Shown: positions 26,831-36,522, counted from the stretch's first letter. The stretch: 64,000 nucleotides of DNA from Microvirga sp. TS319 (GCF_041276405.1 NZ_JBGGGT010000002.1:843001-907000); one strand, 5' to 3'. A program made the numbers and translations. Notes: a model not told the origin generated them from the sequence alone.

Positions 26831-27862
26831 TCATGTGCGCGCGGAACCTTTCAAACGATAACGGTCGAGAGCCACTGCGCCGATGATGACGAGACCCTTG
26901 ATGATGAATTGCCAGATATCGGAGACGCCCACGAGAATGAGGCCGTTCGTCAGGACCGCAATGATGAGTGCTCCGATCAGCGTGCCCCAGATCGAGCCGA
27001 TGCCGCCGACGAAGCTGGTCCCCCCGAGAATAACGGCCGCGATGGCGTCAAGTTCGTAGGATTGGCCAAGCTGAAGCCCGTTCGCCGCATAGAGCCGCGC
27101 CGCAGACATCACACCGCCCAGCCCACTGGTGAGGCCCGAGGCGCAGTAGACGAAGAGGAGAACGGCCCAGACCTTGATCCCTGTCAGGCGTGCCGCATCG
27201 GGGTTGCCGCCGACCGCATAGACATGCACGCCGAGCACCGTGCGGCGCAGGATGAACCAGGAGACCAGCACGACGACGAGGGCGATCACCACCAACCATG
27301 GAACGCCGAACAGATCTCCGTTGCCGATGAATGCAAAGGGCAGTTCCGAATTGAACTGAGTGGTATCCGCTCCGAGTAGGCGCGCCAGGCCGCGCACCGC
27401 TGTCAGCGAGCCGAGCGTCACGATGAACGGCGGCAGCCCGATAAAGGCGATGAGCGCGCCGTTGACGAAGCCCAGCGCAAGTCCCATCAGCATGGCGGCA
27501 GGAATGCCCAGCATGCCCCAGTCGGGAATTTTCGAGGCGAGGATCGCCACCATGGCGGCTGCCGCGAGAATGGAGCCAACGGAGAGGTCGATGCCGCCGG
27601 TGAGAATGACGAAGGTCATGCCGGCGGCAAGAACGATATTGATCGATGCTTGCTGCGCGACGATGGAGAGGTTCTGGACGCTCAGGAAGCGCCCCGACAT
27701 GAGGTCGAAGGCGATGCCGAGAATGATGAGCACGGGCAGCATGCCGACAGCTTGCAGGGTGGATCGCCATGCAAGGCGTCGCCGCAGGCTTTTCCTTCCC
27801 GCATCTGCGCTTATTGCTCCTGAACTCTGAAGAGATGCGCTGGTCTCATTGGGAGATGTCAT
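26831..27862 (-). CDS. Sugar ABC transporter permease (RbsC-like)
   Basis: A 343-residue branched-chain/ribose-type permease with a cytoplasmic N-terminus (about 1-35) and eight to ten membrane segments. The family segments [16 protein letters not shown] and [22 protein letters not shown] (split here by description) are present. Its start overlaps the stop of the ATPase gene by four bases, so the two are translationally coupled. Confidence 0.95.
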   Translation of the reverse strand: MTSPNETSASLQSSGAISADAGRKSLRRRLAWRSTLQAVGMLPVLIILGIAFDLMSGRFLSVQNLSIVAQQASINIVLAAGMTFVILTGGIDLSVGSILAAAAMVAILASKIPDWGMLGIPAAMLMGLALGFVNGALIAFIGLPPFIVTLGSLTAVRGLARLLGADTTQFNSELPFAFIGNGDLFGVPWLVVIALVVVLVSWFILRRTVLGVHVYAVGGNPDAARLTGIKVWAVLLFVYCASGLTSGLGGVMSAARLYAANGLQLGQSYELDAIAAVILGGTSFVGGIGSIWGTLIGALIIAVLTNGLILVGVSDIWQFIIKGLVIIGAVALDRYRLKGSART

Positions 27863-29388
27863 GCGGCGGCTTCCTTTACCCCGGTCGCGATCGCGACGAT
27901 GTTCTCCTGGGTCATGGGCGGGTGACCGGCACCCCCCACTTCGCCGGCGATCCTTCCCTCGCGCATCACCAGAACGCGGTCGCAGATGCCGACGATTTCA
28001 GGAAGCTCGCTCGAAATGACGATGACGCCGACGCCGCTTCTGACAAGCGCGTCGATCAGTCGATAGATCTCCGATTTCGCGCCGATATCCACCCCGCGTG
28101 TCGGTTCGTCGAGAATGAGAACACGAGGCTTCGTTTCGAGCAGGCGGGAGAGCAGAACCTTCTGCTGATTGCCGCCGGAGAGGCTGCCGACGGGCACAAT
28201 GTCTCCGGCAACCCGGATGGTAAGAGAGCGGATCGCCTCGGCAGCCCGGGTTCTCGCGGTCTTCTGGTTCAGCACTTTCCCGGCGCGGGCATCTCGCCCG
28301 AGCACGTTCATATTGATGTTGTCACGGACCGTCATGTCCAGAAAGAGGCCAAGGTGCTTTCGGTCCTCGGTCAGATAGACGATGCCGGCATCGATCGAGT
28401 CCTCCGGATGGTGGATAGAGAGCGGCCGGCCCTGGAGCAGAATCTCGCCCCTGGTTCGGGCATCGGCTCCATAAAGAAGGCGGGCGAGTTCGGTTCTTCC
28501 GGCTCCGACAAGCCCCGCAATTCCGAGCGTCTCTCCCAGGTGCAGATCGAAAGAGCAGTCGTGGACCCGCCGCCCGTCACCCACGTTGCGGACGGAGAAG
28601 ATCACCGGCCCCCGGCTTCCCTTCGCGTCATGGTCCTTCTTGTAAAAGGAGGAAAGGTCGCGTCCCACCATCATGCGGACGAGGCGATCGGCCGAGATGT
28701 CTCGGTGATCGAGCGTTCCGACATAGGCGCCGTCCCTCAGTACCGAGACTCTGTCCGCGAGTTCGTAGACCTCACCCATTCGGTGGCTGATATAGATGAT
28801 GGCCAAGCCCTCCGCCCGAAGCTGCCGCACGAGCGCGAACAGGGCGTCCGTTTCCCGAGAGGAGAGGGATGTGGTCGGCTCGTCCATGATCAGGATGCGG
28901 GCATTGGCGATGAGGGCGCGGGCGATCTCCACCAATTGCCGTTCGGCCATCGACAATTCGCTGACCCTGGTCGACGGCCCGAAGGAGACCCCCAGCCTGG
29001 CGAGCACGTTCCGGCAGGCGTTCTCCATCGAGCGGCGGTCGATCATGGGTCCGCTTCGGTGCTCGCGCCCCAGCAGCATGTTCTCGGCGACCGATAGGTT
29101 CGGCGCGAGAGCGAGTTCCTGATAGATCGTCGATATCCCGTGGTGAAGAGCGGCGAGGGGACCGTTGATCGTTGCGGGCTCCCCGTCGATCCGAATCTCT
29201 CCGCCGCTGTCGGCCTGATACGCCCCCGAGAGAATTTTCATCAGGGTCGATTTGCCGGCGCCGTTTTCCCCCATGAGGGCATGGATCTCGCCGGGATAGA
29301 CCGTGAGCGACACATCGGACAGTGCCCTCACGCCCGGGAAGGTCTTCGAGATCCCGGACATTTCGAGGATCGGAGATGATCCGGTCAT
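27859..29388 (-). CDS. Sugar ABC transporter ATP-binding protein (RbsA-like, two ATPase domains)
   Basis: A 509-residue protein with two fused ATPase domains. The first has Walker [10 protein letters not shown], signature LSMAERQ and Walker B ILIMDEPT. The second is degenerate at Walker A (GLVGAGRTE), as usual in RbsA/XylG, with signature LSGGNQQK and [10 protein letters not shown]. The ATG at 29388 follows GGGAGGG and begins the normal N-terminus; the frame is open upstream without coding character. It is read after xylulokinase across a 261-bp gap. Confidence 0.95.
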   Translation of the reverse strand: MTGSSPILEMSGISKTFPGVRALSDVSLTVYPGEIHALMGENGAGKSTLMKILSGAYQADSGGEIRIDGEPATINGPLAALHHGISTIYQELALAPNLSVAENMLLGREHRSGPMIDRRSMENACRNVLARLGVSFGPSTRVSELSMAERQLVEIARALIANARILIMDEPTTSLSSRETDALFALVRQLRAEGLAIIYISHRMGEVYELADRVSVLRDGAYVGTLDHRDISADRLVRMMVGRDLSSFYKKDHDAKGSRGPVIFSVRNVGDGRRVHDCSFDLHLGETLGIAGLVGAGRTELARLLYGADARTRGEILLQGRPLSIHHPEDSIDAGIVYLTEDRKHLGLFLDMTVRDNINMNVLGRDARAGKVLNQKTARTRAAEAIRSLTIRVAGDIVPVGSLSGGNQQKVLLSRLLETKPRVLILDEPTRGVDIGAKSEIYRLIDALVRSGVGVIVISSELPEIVGICDRVLVMREGRIAGEVGGAGHPPMTQENIVAIATGVKEAAA

Positions 29389-29649
29389 GAACCCTCCCTG
29401 TGCGGCGTTCCGCCAGAAGGGGTGCTGGGAGGTGCATTCTCCGGACGGCATCGGTCGGCATGCCGCTGCTTCAGAGCAGCCAAGAGCGTGCCCTGCCTGG
29501 ATTTTCCAGGAATGGCGGCAGTGGTATCTGGGGATGCGACGACAGAGCCCCGGCCCACGGTTCTTTCCTCCCTGACGTCCTCGGCTTTGCAAGAGGCGAC
29601 TTGATCGTTCAGGATGAAAAAAGACTAGGGCTGCTCAAAATACTTTCAA

Positions 29650-31131
29650 TTACCACCCCGTCGGCGCATTCCGAAACTCAGGCTCGAGCGCTCGGTAGAG
29701 GCGGCGGAAGGCATCGACGCGCGGACCATACCGATCGACGAGGCGAGGCTGGGGCTCGATCGTCTCGATCACCGCGGGCGCCGAGCAGACTGTTTCCGGA
29801 GCCTCTCCGGTGGCAGCAAGCCGCGCCAGGCGCGCGGCACCGAAGGCAGGGCCCGTTTCACTCCCTTCGTACCGGGAGAGCGGAATGTTCAGGACATTGG
29901 CAAAAATCTGTGCCCAGAAGGCGCTGCGGGATCCGCCGCCGATCAGGCCGGCGTAAGAAAGTTGCGTGCCTGCCTGCACAAGGCACGCCTTGGCGTCGGC
30001 GAAGCTGAAGGCAACGCCTTCCAGAACGGCTTGGATCATGTCGACCGGCTGCGTCTCGGGAGAGAGCCCGAAAAAGACGCCCCTCGCGTAGGGATTGTTA
30101 TGCGGTGTCCGCTCACCGGCCAGATAAGGCAGGAAGATCAGGGGAGAGGGGCCGCGATAGGCGGCTTCGGTTTGGCGCAGAAGCCCGGGGACTTCCGACT
30201 TGAGGAGCCCGGCCGCCCAAGCGAGGCAGCTGGCCCCGTTCAGCATGGCCGCCATCTGGAACCAGCGCCCCGGAAGGGCATGGCAGAAGGAGTGGACCAG
30301 GGTTTCAGGTGCGGGGCTAAAGCGGTGCGTGGTGACAAAGAGCTGCCCGGATGTGCCGAGAGAAATAAAGGCGGATCCATCGTCGATTGCTCCCAGGCCG
30401 ACCGCTCCGGCCGCCGCATCGCCCGCGCCGCCGGAAACCGTGACGTCGCCCCGCAGCCCCCATGCCCGGGCAATTTCCGGGCGCACCATGCCAGACGGTG
30501 CCGATCCCTCGATCAGCTCGGGCATTCGCAGGCGATCGAGCCCCGTTGCCGCGAGCGCCTCGTCGGACCAGTCGCGCGCCGCTTCGTCGAGCCACCACGT
30601 GCCGGCGGCATCCGACATCTCGGTGATACAGACGCCGGTCAGCTTCAGGCGGATGAAGTCCTTCGGCGAGAGAACCATTCGCATGGCACGAAACGTTTCA
30701 GGCTCGTGCCGGGCGAGCCAGAGCAGCTTCGGAGCCGTGAAACCGGGCATCGGGATGACGCCCATCGTTCGAGAAAGCTCGGGATGGAACCTCCTAAGCT
30801 CCTCCGCCTCCTGAAAGGACCGGCCGTCATTCCAGAGGATGGCTGGCCGTAGAGGCTGCCCGCGTTCATCGAGCAGCACGGCGCCATGCATCTGTCCTGA
30901 CAATCCTATTCCCTCGATCCCGGAAAAGGCGGCTGGAGCCCGAATGCAGAGGCGTTCAACGGCTGTCTGAACGGCGGCCCACCATGTCTCGGGATCCTGC
31001 TCGGACCAGAGATCTTGCGGGCGAGACGTTTCCAGAGGGATCGTCGCGTCGGCCATGGTGCGTTGCTCCTCGTCGACGAGGAGCGCTTTGACCGCCGAGG
31101 TCCCCACATCGATACCGAGATAGCAAGGCAT
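29650..31131 (-). CDS. xylB: Xylulokinase
   Basis: A 493-residue FGGY-family kinase that phosphorylates D-xylulose to xylulose 5-phosphate. The N-terminal GIDVGTSAVKALLVDE, the active-site segment GLSGQMHGAVLLD and the FGGY-type C-terminal domain with GLIGGGSRSAFWAQ are seen; the length is typical for XylB. It is first in the minus-strand sugar locus but separated from the transporter by 261 bp, so it may have its own transcript. Its presence suggests that a pentose or pentitol enters through the neighbouring importer. Confidence 0.93.
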   Translation of the reverse strand: MPCYLGIDVGTSAVKALLVDEEQRTMADATIPLETSRPQDLWSEQDPETWWAAVQTAVERLCIRAPAAFSGIEGIGLSGQMHGAVLLDERGQPLRPAILWNDGRSFQEAEELRRFHPELSRTMGVIPMPGFTAPKLLWLARHEPETFRAMRMVLSPKDFIRLKLTGVCITEMSDAAGTWWLDEAARDWSDEALAATGLDRLRMPELIEGSAPSGMVRPEIARAWGLRGDVTVSGGAGDAAAGAVGLGAIDDGSAFISLGTSGQLFVTTHRFSPAPETLVHSFCHALPGRWFQMAAMLNGASCLAWAAGLLKSEVPGLLRQTEAAYRGPSPLIFLPYLAGERTPHNNPYARGVFFGLSPETQPVDMIQAVLEGVAFSFADAKACLVQAGTQLSYAGLIGGGSRSAFWAQIFANVLNIPLSRYEGSETGPAFGAARLARLAATGEAPETVCSAPAVIETIEPQPRLVDRYGPRVDAFRRLYRALEPEFRNAPTGW

Positions 31132-31258
31132 GCGAAGGCTCCAACAGACCCGCCCGAAGGCTGCCGACCCAACTATAAACGGTACTCTAACATCTTGCGA
31201 TGCCGGATACCTTTACGGGGGAAGCGGGTTATTCGAGGCCTACCGTTCCATGGGCTTC

Positions 31259-34200
31259 TCAGGATTCAGGCGATGCGACTTCTTCGACATCGACGTTCCT
31301 GACGGTGAAGTGGAACGTGGTTCCTGAAGCCGGGTCCGAATCGGCCCAGATCTTTCCCCCATGAGACTCCACGATGGTCCGGCAGATCGACAAGCCGACG
31401 CCCATACCGCTCGTCTTCGTCGTCGTGAACGGTGTGAAAAGCTTGCTCAGGACCTCCGGAGGAATGCCGGGGCCTGTGTCCCTCACGCTGACCTGGACCA
31501 GGGTCCCATCCTGAACCACGCGTGCATGGATTGCCAGGAAAGGATTCTGAGTATCGTGCATGGCTTCGACCGCATTGCGGAGAAGGTTGATCAAAACCTG
31601 CTGGATCTGAACGCGGTTGACGATGACCTGCGGGCTTTCCTGAGGAAAATCGAACTCAACCTGGATGCCCTTCTCCTTGGCTCCAACAAGTCCGAGGGCA
31701 CTGGCCTCTTCGACGAGGCGTTGAAGGTCTTCGATCCGGTGCTCGGTCTCTCCCCGCGCAACAAACTCGCGCAACTGGCGGATGACCTCGCCGGCACGCA
31801 AAGCCTCTTCGGCGGCCTCATGAACGGCGAGTTTGAGCATTGCCACATGCTCTCCTTCCATGCGGTCAAGGATCAAGCCGCATCCGTTGAGATAGCTGGT
31901 AATCGCGGTCAGAGGCTGATTGATTTCGTGAGCAAGCGTCGATCCCATTTCGCCCATGGCGGTGAGCCGTGACATGTAGGCGAGTTCGGCCTGCAGCTCT
32001 CGCATGCGCAATTCGGTATTCTGCCGGTCCGTGAGGTCGCGAACGAACGCCGTGAAGTAGCGCTCTCCTTCCCATTCCATCTCACCAACCTGTACTTCCA
32101 TAGGGAAAGTGGTGCCGTTCTTCCTTTGAGCCATCGCGATGCGGCCTGACGTGACGATACGGCGTTCCTCTGGACTGCGATGATGACGAACGAAGTCGTC
32201 ATGGTGCTCGCGGGCTACACGCGGCATCAGGAATTTGACATTCGTGCCGATCACTTCTTCGGGCCGATACCCAAAGATATGTTCTGCCGTGGCGCTGAAC
32301 GATCTGACGATGCCCATCTCGTCGGAGACGATCATCGCATCGGGAACCGTCTCGAGAATCGAGCGAAGGTGAGCTTCACTGCGGCTCAGCTTGTCCTTGC
32401 TGGACTTCAAGGCAATTTCGGCAAGTTTGCGCGCCGTAATGTCTTGAACCGTGCCGATTTTGCGAACAGCTCTTCCATCCTGGTCCAGGACCGTACGGCC
32501 GGTCACTGCAATCCAGCGCTCTTCACCATTGTCGGCGCGGAAAATTCGGAATGTATCGCTGTATGCCAAGGCTCCATCGGTTTCGCCGGTATGGAAAATG
32601 TCCTTAAATCTGTCGCAATCATGCGGATGAACCAACTTAAGGATGCAATTCGTGTCAATCCCGGTATGCGGATCGAGGCCCAGGAGGTGATGAGCCTCCG
32701 GCGTCCACTGGTGTCGGCCGGTTACGAGGTCGAAGTCCCAAATCCCTAAGCTGGTTGTTTCCACAGCCAGGCGCAGACGCTCCTCGCTCGCCCGCAGTTT
32801 TTCTTCGGCGGACCGTCGATCATGAATATCGGCAATCGTGCCGGTCCACTCCTGAACGTCTCCCGCCTCGTCCAAGAGTGGAAGGGCGCGACAGAACACC
32901 CATCGATATTCGCCGGCCGGGCCCAGCATTCTGTGAGTAATCCTTGCCGCCTCCTTCCGGATGACGGCCTCCAGCCATGCGGAAGCCGTCTTGTCGCGAT
33001 CAGCGGGATGGATCAGATCCAGCCAACCGAGCGGGGCTCCTACCATCGGTTCAAGGCCGCAGAACTCACGCCAGCCCCAGCCTTCGATGTACATTCCTTG
33101 TGCGTTCGCGCGCCAGACAATGGCTGCGCTGGTTTCGACCAATGCACGGTATCGCTGCTCGCTCATGCGAAAATGCTCGGCCGCAGCTTTTTGCTCATGG
33201 ATATCCGTCAGCGTGCCGATCCACTGCTGGACGTCCCCATGAAGATCGACCAGCGGTATTCCCGTGACAAGGACCCATCGGTAATCGCCATTGGGAAGCA
33301 AAACGCGACACTCGGCCCTCCCGAGTTCTTCCGATCGGATGAGATCCCTCCAAGCTTCCGTGACGCGAACACGGTCGTCGGGATGCACGGCGTCCAACCA
33401 TCCGTTTCTTTTGAAGTCCTCCGGAGTTTGACCCGTGAACTCCTGCCAACCGGGACTTTCGAGCAGGACACCCTTTGCATCCGCACGCCACACGATGGCC
33501 GTGCTGGCCTCGAGCAGCGCACGGTAACGGTCGTTGCCGAGACGCAGATCCTGCTCGGCTTCCCGGCACTGGCTGGCATCTCTTGCAATCGCGAGAAAGG
33601 TCTCGAGCTTTTCGTCGCTGTTCAGAATGGGGGTGACTGTGACATCCCACCACTTCGTGGCATCGCAACGAAGCGTATCCTGTGCCTGGAAGCGCTCCGT
33701 TTTCCCGGATCTGACGGCCTCAAATGCAGCGTTCACATCCCGCTGGGCGGCGTCGTTCCAGAAATCATGCCAAAGGCAGCCATCGATTCTGGAAAAATCG
33801 TCAATCTCCATAGCCTTCTGGCCGCGCTCATTCATGAACAGGAGACGGCCATCCAGATCGAAGACCATGGCACAGCCGTCAAAGCTCGCGAGCAGGCGAT
33901 CGGCGAATTCCTGACTCGATGAAAGCGCGTGTTCGACTTCGCTGACGGCATTGATATCGACGCTCGTGCCAATCCACCGCTCGACATGCCCTTCACTGTT
34001 TCGCAAAGGCTGAACGCGGGAGGAAACCCATCGGTAGCCGCCCGAGTGATGCCTCAAACGATATCTTACCTCTTCGAACCCGGCCGTGGCGGCCCCCTGC
34101 AGACGGCTTGCGAGCTCAGCCTCAGCGTGACCGGATACCGGGCTTTCCGGGCGTTCCTGCCTGTGCTGAGAATTCAGCAAGGTAAGCCGTTTGGCCGCGA

Positions 34201-34735
34201 GTTCGCGGGTCACCAGCCGAGACAGCGCGAGAAGACTTTCTGACTGTTTTCGGCTGAGAGGGCCGGAATGGGAGGCCGTGTCAAGGACGCAAAGAGAGCC
34301 CAGCGCAATTCCGTCGTCGCTCCATAGCGGCACGCCAGCATAGAAGCGTGCATGGGGTTCGCCTACGACGAGAGGCTTGGCCTTGAACTCAGGACGTTGA
34401 GAGATCTCCTCGACGCTGATCACGTCCGTGCCTTGGAGAGCATGGGCGCATATGGAAGCGTCGATAGGGATTTCGCGCAGGTCGATTCCAGTTGCCGCAC
34501 TAAACCATTGACATTCTTGCCCAATGAACGTGACGGCTGCCATCGGGCACCCGCAGATCTGTGCGGCCAGTTGCGCAATGTCGGAAAAAGCTGGTTCAGG
34601 GCTTGAGGCGCTGATCCCCAATCGGCTGAGGATAGAATCGCGATGAGCACCAAAGGCTGAGAAGAGTCCACCCTTGGACGAATGGTAGGTCATAGATGGG
34701 GCCGGCCGAGGAGCGTTATTGTTCTTTTTACACAT
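31259..34735 (-). CDS. Multi-PAS sensor histidine kinase with a FixL-type haem PAS
   Basis: A 1158-residue soluble kinase with no membrane segment. It has a GAF domain (about 37-190), a truncated PAS/PAC piece (about 200-275), four complete PAS domains (about 277-780), a FixL-like PAS (about 795-910), then a kinase core with H-box His936 (TLAHEINQPLTA) and a HATPase domain with NLLRNAVEAM and DTGPGIPP. In the last PAS, His845 and Arg865 are at the spacing of the FixL haem ligand and oxygen-contacting Arg (residues 200 and 220 of the Bradyrhizobium protein, from memory). It is likely an oxygen or redox sensor. The start could instead be Met15. It stands alone between xylB and ftcR; a FixJ-type regulator lies 10 kb away. 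Confidence 0.9.
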   Translation of the reverse strand: MCKKNNNAPRPAPSMTYHSSKGGLFSAFGAHRDSILSRLGISASSPEPAFSDIAQLAAQICGCPMAAVTFIGQECQWFSAATGIDLREIPIDASICAHALQGTDVISVEEISQRPEFKAKPLVVGEPHARFYAGVPLWSDDGIALGSLCVLDTASHSGPLSRKQSESLLALSRLVTRELAAKRLTLLNSQHRQERPESPVSGHAEAELASRLQGAATAGFEEVRYRLRHHSGGYRWVSSRVQPLRNSEGHVERWIGTSVDINAVSEVEHALSSSQEFADRLLASFDGCAMVFDLDGRLLFMNERGQKAMEIDDFSRIDGCLWHDFWNDAAQRDVNAAFEAVRSGKTERFQAQDTLRCDATKWWDVTVTPILNSDEKLETFLAIARDASQCREAEQDLRLGNDRYRALLEASTAIVWRADAKGVLLESPGWQEFTGQTPEDFKRNGWLDAVHPDDRVRVTEAWRDLIRSEELGRAECRVLLPNGDYRWVLVTGIPLVDLHGDVQQWIGTLTDIHEQKAAAEHFRMSEQRYRALVETSAAIVWRANAQGMYIEGWGWREFCGLEPMVGAPLGWLDLIHPADRDKTASAWLEAVIRKEAARITHRMLGPAGEYRWVFCRALPLLDEAGDVQEWTGTIADIHDRRSAEEKLRASEERLRLAVETTSLGIWDFDLVTGRHQWTPEAHHLLGLDPHTGIDTNCILKLVHPHDCDRFKDIFHTGETDGALAYSDTFRIFRADNGEERWIAVTGRTVLDQDGRAVRKIGTVQDITARKLAEIALKSSKDKLSRSEAHLRSILETVPDAMIVSDEMGIVRSFSATAEHIFGYRPEEVIGTNVKFLMPRVAREHHDDFVRHHRSPEERRIVTSGRIAMAQRKNGTTFPMEVQVGEMEWEGERYFTAFVRDLTDRQNTELRMRELQAELAYMSRLTAMGEMGSTLAHEINQPLTAITSYLNGCGLILDRMEGEHVAMLKLAVHEAAEEALRAGEVIRQLREFVARGETEHRIEDLQRLVEEASALGLVGAKEKGIQVEFDFPQESPQVIVNRVQIQQVLINLLRNAVEAMHDTQNPFLAIHARVVQDGTLVQVSVRDTGPGIPPEVLSKLFTPFTTTKTSGMGVGLSICRTIVESHGGKIWADSDPASGTTFHFTVRNVDVEEVASPES

Positions 34736-34888
34736 TGAGCGGTTCGGCCATCAAAGGGAACTGAAAATTTCAATGGGTTCGTCCTTATGGACAAACACGA
34801 TGCGCTATGTGCCGCAAAGGGGCGATTAACGTCTCTTAAACTTGGTGTGCTCTATGGCGGGGGTTGCCTGCCCGGTTCTCCAGCATCT

Positions 34889-35026
34889 GGCGCATCGCGC
34901 GGTCCGCCGGGACCCGCTAGCGAAAATTGGCCCCGGTTTTCCGCGAGAACGGTGCGCTTTTCCAAGAAGGGAGCATCGGAGGGAGACCCAAAAGGGTCAA
35001 TCCACTTCCCGCGTCCGATGCTCTAG
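34889..35026. repeat. Composite palindromic repeat, D-type module plus C module
   Basis: The D-type element (GCGCATCGCGCGG to GGTGCGCT, 34889-34959) has an uninterrupted central CTAG at 34917-34920. Module C follows (GAGCATCGGAGGG to CCGATGCTCTAG). The CTAG here is the empty version of the site that is filled at 36383 and 41527. Confidence 0.85.
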
Positions 35027-35325
35027 GATGCGCGAGATTGGAGCAAGGTTGGCGAGCTATGATCAGCTCGCCCAGAAAGGCTTTTGGGGTCGAGGCAGGA
35101 TAAAGGCGCTGGGCGAATCGGCCCAAAACGGGCGCCGCCAAGCCAGGGCGAACCAAGCGCGCTTGAGCGGCCAAATAGGCAGGATTACGTAGTGATTTAT
35201 TTCGCATAATCCTTAGTTATGAAACAACATAAATAAAATTGCCGGCCATTATTTTCCTGGTGGTGAGGGGCTTCTTCAGCGAAGGAAAATGTTGAGCCTC
35301 AGTGGGTTGGCATTTCAGACGGCAA

Positions 35326-35344
35326 TTTACCCGATTCGGGTTAA
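35326..35344. promoter_or_regulatory. Imperfect palindrome upstream of ftcR, candidate operator
   Basis: TTTACCCGATTCGGGTTAA pairs at eight of nine positions around a central T. It lies about 215 bp before the ftcR start in an AT-rich region. The binding protein is unknown. Confidence 0.4.
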
Positions 35345-35406
35345 GCAGCCATGAGCCGAGGCTGGGCAGGAAACCCAAAACTTAACAGTCATTAACTTTC
35401 CGGGTC

Positions 35407-35433
35407 TTGACTCTCTGTTTCAATACGTATTGC
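35407..35433 (+). promoter_or_regulatory. Tentative ftcR promoter
   Basis: TTGACT (35407-35412) is followed after 15 bp by TATTGC. The -35 box is good but the spacing is short and the -10 box weak, so this is only a suggestion. Confidence 0.25.
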
Positions 35434-35557
35434 CCGTCAAAACGAATGGGCATAGTTTCCAATCGCCGAACAAAAATATCCGCCGATTGCGGCGAGAAAA
35501 CGGCAAGACTGACATTGTATTGAGTAAGTATTTCGGAATACAGGCTGGGGGCCTATC

Positions 35558-36244
35558 ATGTATATCGTTGTCGATGATCGACAAATTGTGACGTCTGGGT
35601 ATGTAGCAAGCTTCAAGCGCGAAGGTGTTTCTTCGATTGGCTTGTACTCGAGCGAATTCAGCGAGTGGTTGGAAACGGCGTCCGATACCGACATGGAAGC
35701 AATTCAGGGCTTCGTTCTCGGTACCTTCGAGCAGCGCGCCACTTTCGCAGAGAGCATCCGGCGCCACTCCAAAGCTCCCATTATCGCATTGAGCGACGTT
35801 CGCTCCCTCGAGGAGACGCTGGAGCTCTTTACGGCCAAATTCGACGATGTCGTCCGCAAGCCGGTTCACGTGCGTGAAATCCTGGCCCGTTCAGAGGCCG
35901 TGTGGCGACGGGTCAATGCGGGCCTTGGAAGGTCGAACCAGAACGATAAGGATCGTCTCAAGGTTTTCTTCGACGGACGCGATCCCGAGATCGATGGAAT
36001 TCCGCTCGCATTGCCTCGCCGTGAGCGTCATATCCTTGAGTACCTGGTTCGCAAGAAGGGTCATCGCCTGACGAAAAAGCAGATCTTCGACGCGGTCTAT
36101 GGTCTTTATAGCGACGATGTCGAGGACAGCGTCGTCGAGGGGCATATCAGCAAGCTCCGCAAGAAGCTGCGGCAGCGTCTGGGATACGACCCGATCGACG
36201 CAAAGCGCTATATCGGCTATTCCTATACGGGTCCGGTCTCGTAA
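35558..36244 (+). CDS. ftcR: Flagellar transcriptional regulator FtcR (Rem)
   Basis: A 228-residue OmpR-class regulator closely resembling Brucella FtcR and Sinorhizobium Rem, which activate the flagellar genes. The receiver domain (1-118) keeps the acidic pair Asp6-Asp7 and Lys101 (VVRKPVHVREILA) but has no Asp where phosphorylation normally occurs (around residue 51-54, GFVLG). The winged-helix DNA-binding domain (about 128-225) contains LPRRERHILEYL and VVEGHISKLRKKLR. In Sinorhizobium, rem lies next to motC-fliK; here it is placed before the chemotaxis genes. Confidence 0.95.
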   Translation: MYIVVDDRQIVTSGYVASFKREGVSSIGLYSSEFSEWLETASDTDMEAIQGFVLGTFEQRATFAESIRRHSKAPIIALSDVRSLEETLELFTAKFDDVVRKPVHVREILARSEAVWRRVNAGLGRSNQNDKDRLKVFFDGRDPEIDGIPLALPRRERHILEYLVRKKGHRLTKKQIFDAVYGLYSDDVEDSVVEGHISKLRKKLRQRLGYDPIDAKRYIGYSYTGPVS

Positions 36245-36314
36245 AAATACGAGCTGCCGCAAGGAACAGCGCTTCCGCCCGTAGTCCCGGTTTTTGAAAT
36301 TGACGAATGGGCGA

Positions 36315-36340
36315 GCCGGGTTCACGCGGACCCGGCTTTT
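36315..36340 (+). terminator. Rho-independent terminator of ftcR
   Basis: A 7-bp stem GCCGGGT (36315-36321) / ACCCGGC (36330-36336) with an 8-base loop is followed by TTTT. It lies about 70 bp past the ftcR stop. Confidence 0.88.
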
Positions 36341-36353
36341 CGCGTTGAAGGTT

Positions 36354-36522
36354 AGCGCATCACGCGGACCCGGCGGGCCGCGCTAGAGCAAGTTGCATTC
36401 TGACGGGATCAGAATGCTTGCTCTTTCTCTTTGGCGAAGCATCGTTTTTCGCGAAGAACCGGTTCCCACTTCTTCGCACGATGCTCTAGCGAAAGCCGGC
36501 GCCACATTTTCGCAAGATGCGC
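36354..36522. repeat. Nested palindromic repeat: D-type element split at CTAG by a second module
   Basis: The outer element starts GCGCATCACGCGG and resumes as CGAAAGCCGGCGCC after the insert, ending near GATGCGCG. The insert (36387-36484, AGCAAGTTGCATTCTGACGG to CGCACGATGCT) is flanked by CTAG on both sides (36383-36386 and 36485-36488). It lies downstream of the ftcR terminator. The remaining gap to cheA shows only a doubtful small reading frame. Confidence 0.85.

Larger units (their letters stand above)
35027..35557. other. Long AT-richer non-coding region upstream of ftcR
   Basis: No convincing gene is seen here. The base composition becomes clearly AT-richer than the surroundings after about 35190, which fits a regulatory region for the flagellar master regulator. 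It contains an imperfect 19-bp palindrome at 35326-35344 and a possible promoter at 35407-35433. The part from 34736 to 34888 also shows no gene. Confidence 0.6.

Noticed and set aside
27769..29097. Long plus-strand open frame opposite the sugar ABC ATPase gene
   Set aside because: The minus strand encodes a clear two-domain RbsA-like ATPase here; the plus-strand frame shows no family pattern and is the usual antisense shadow in GC-rich DNA.
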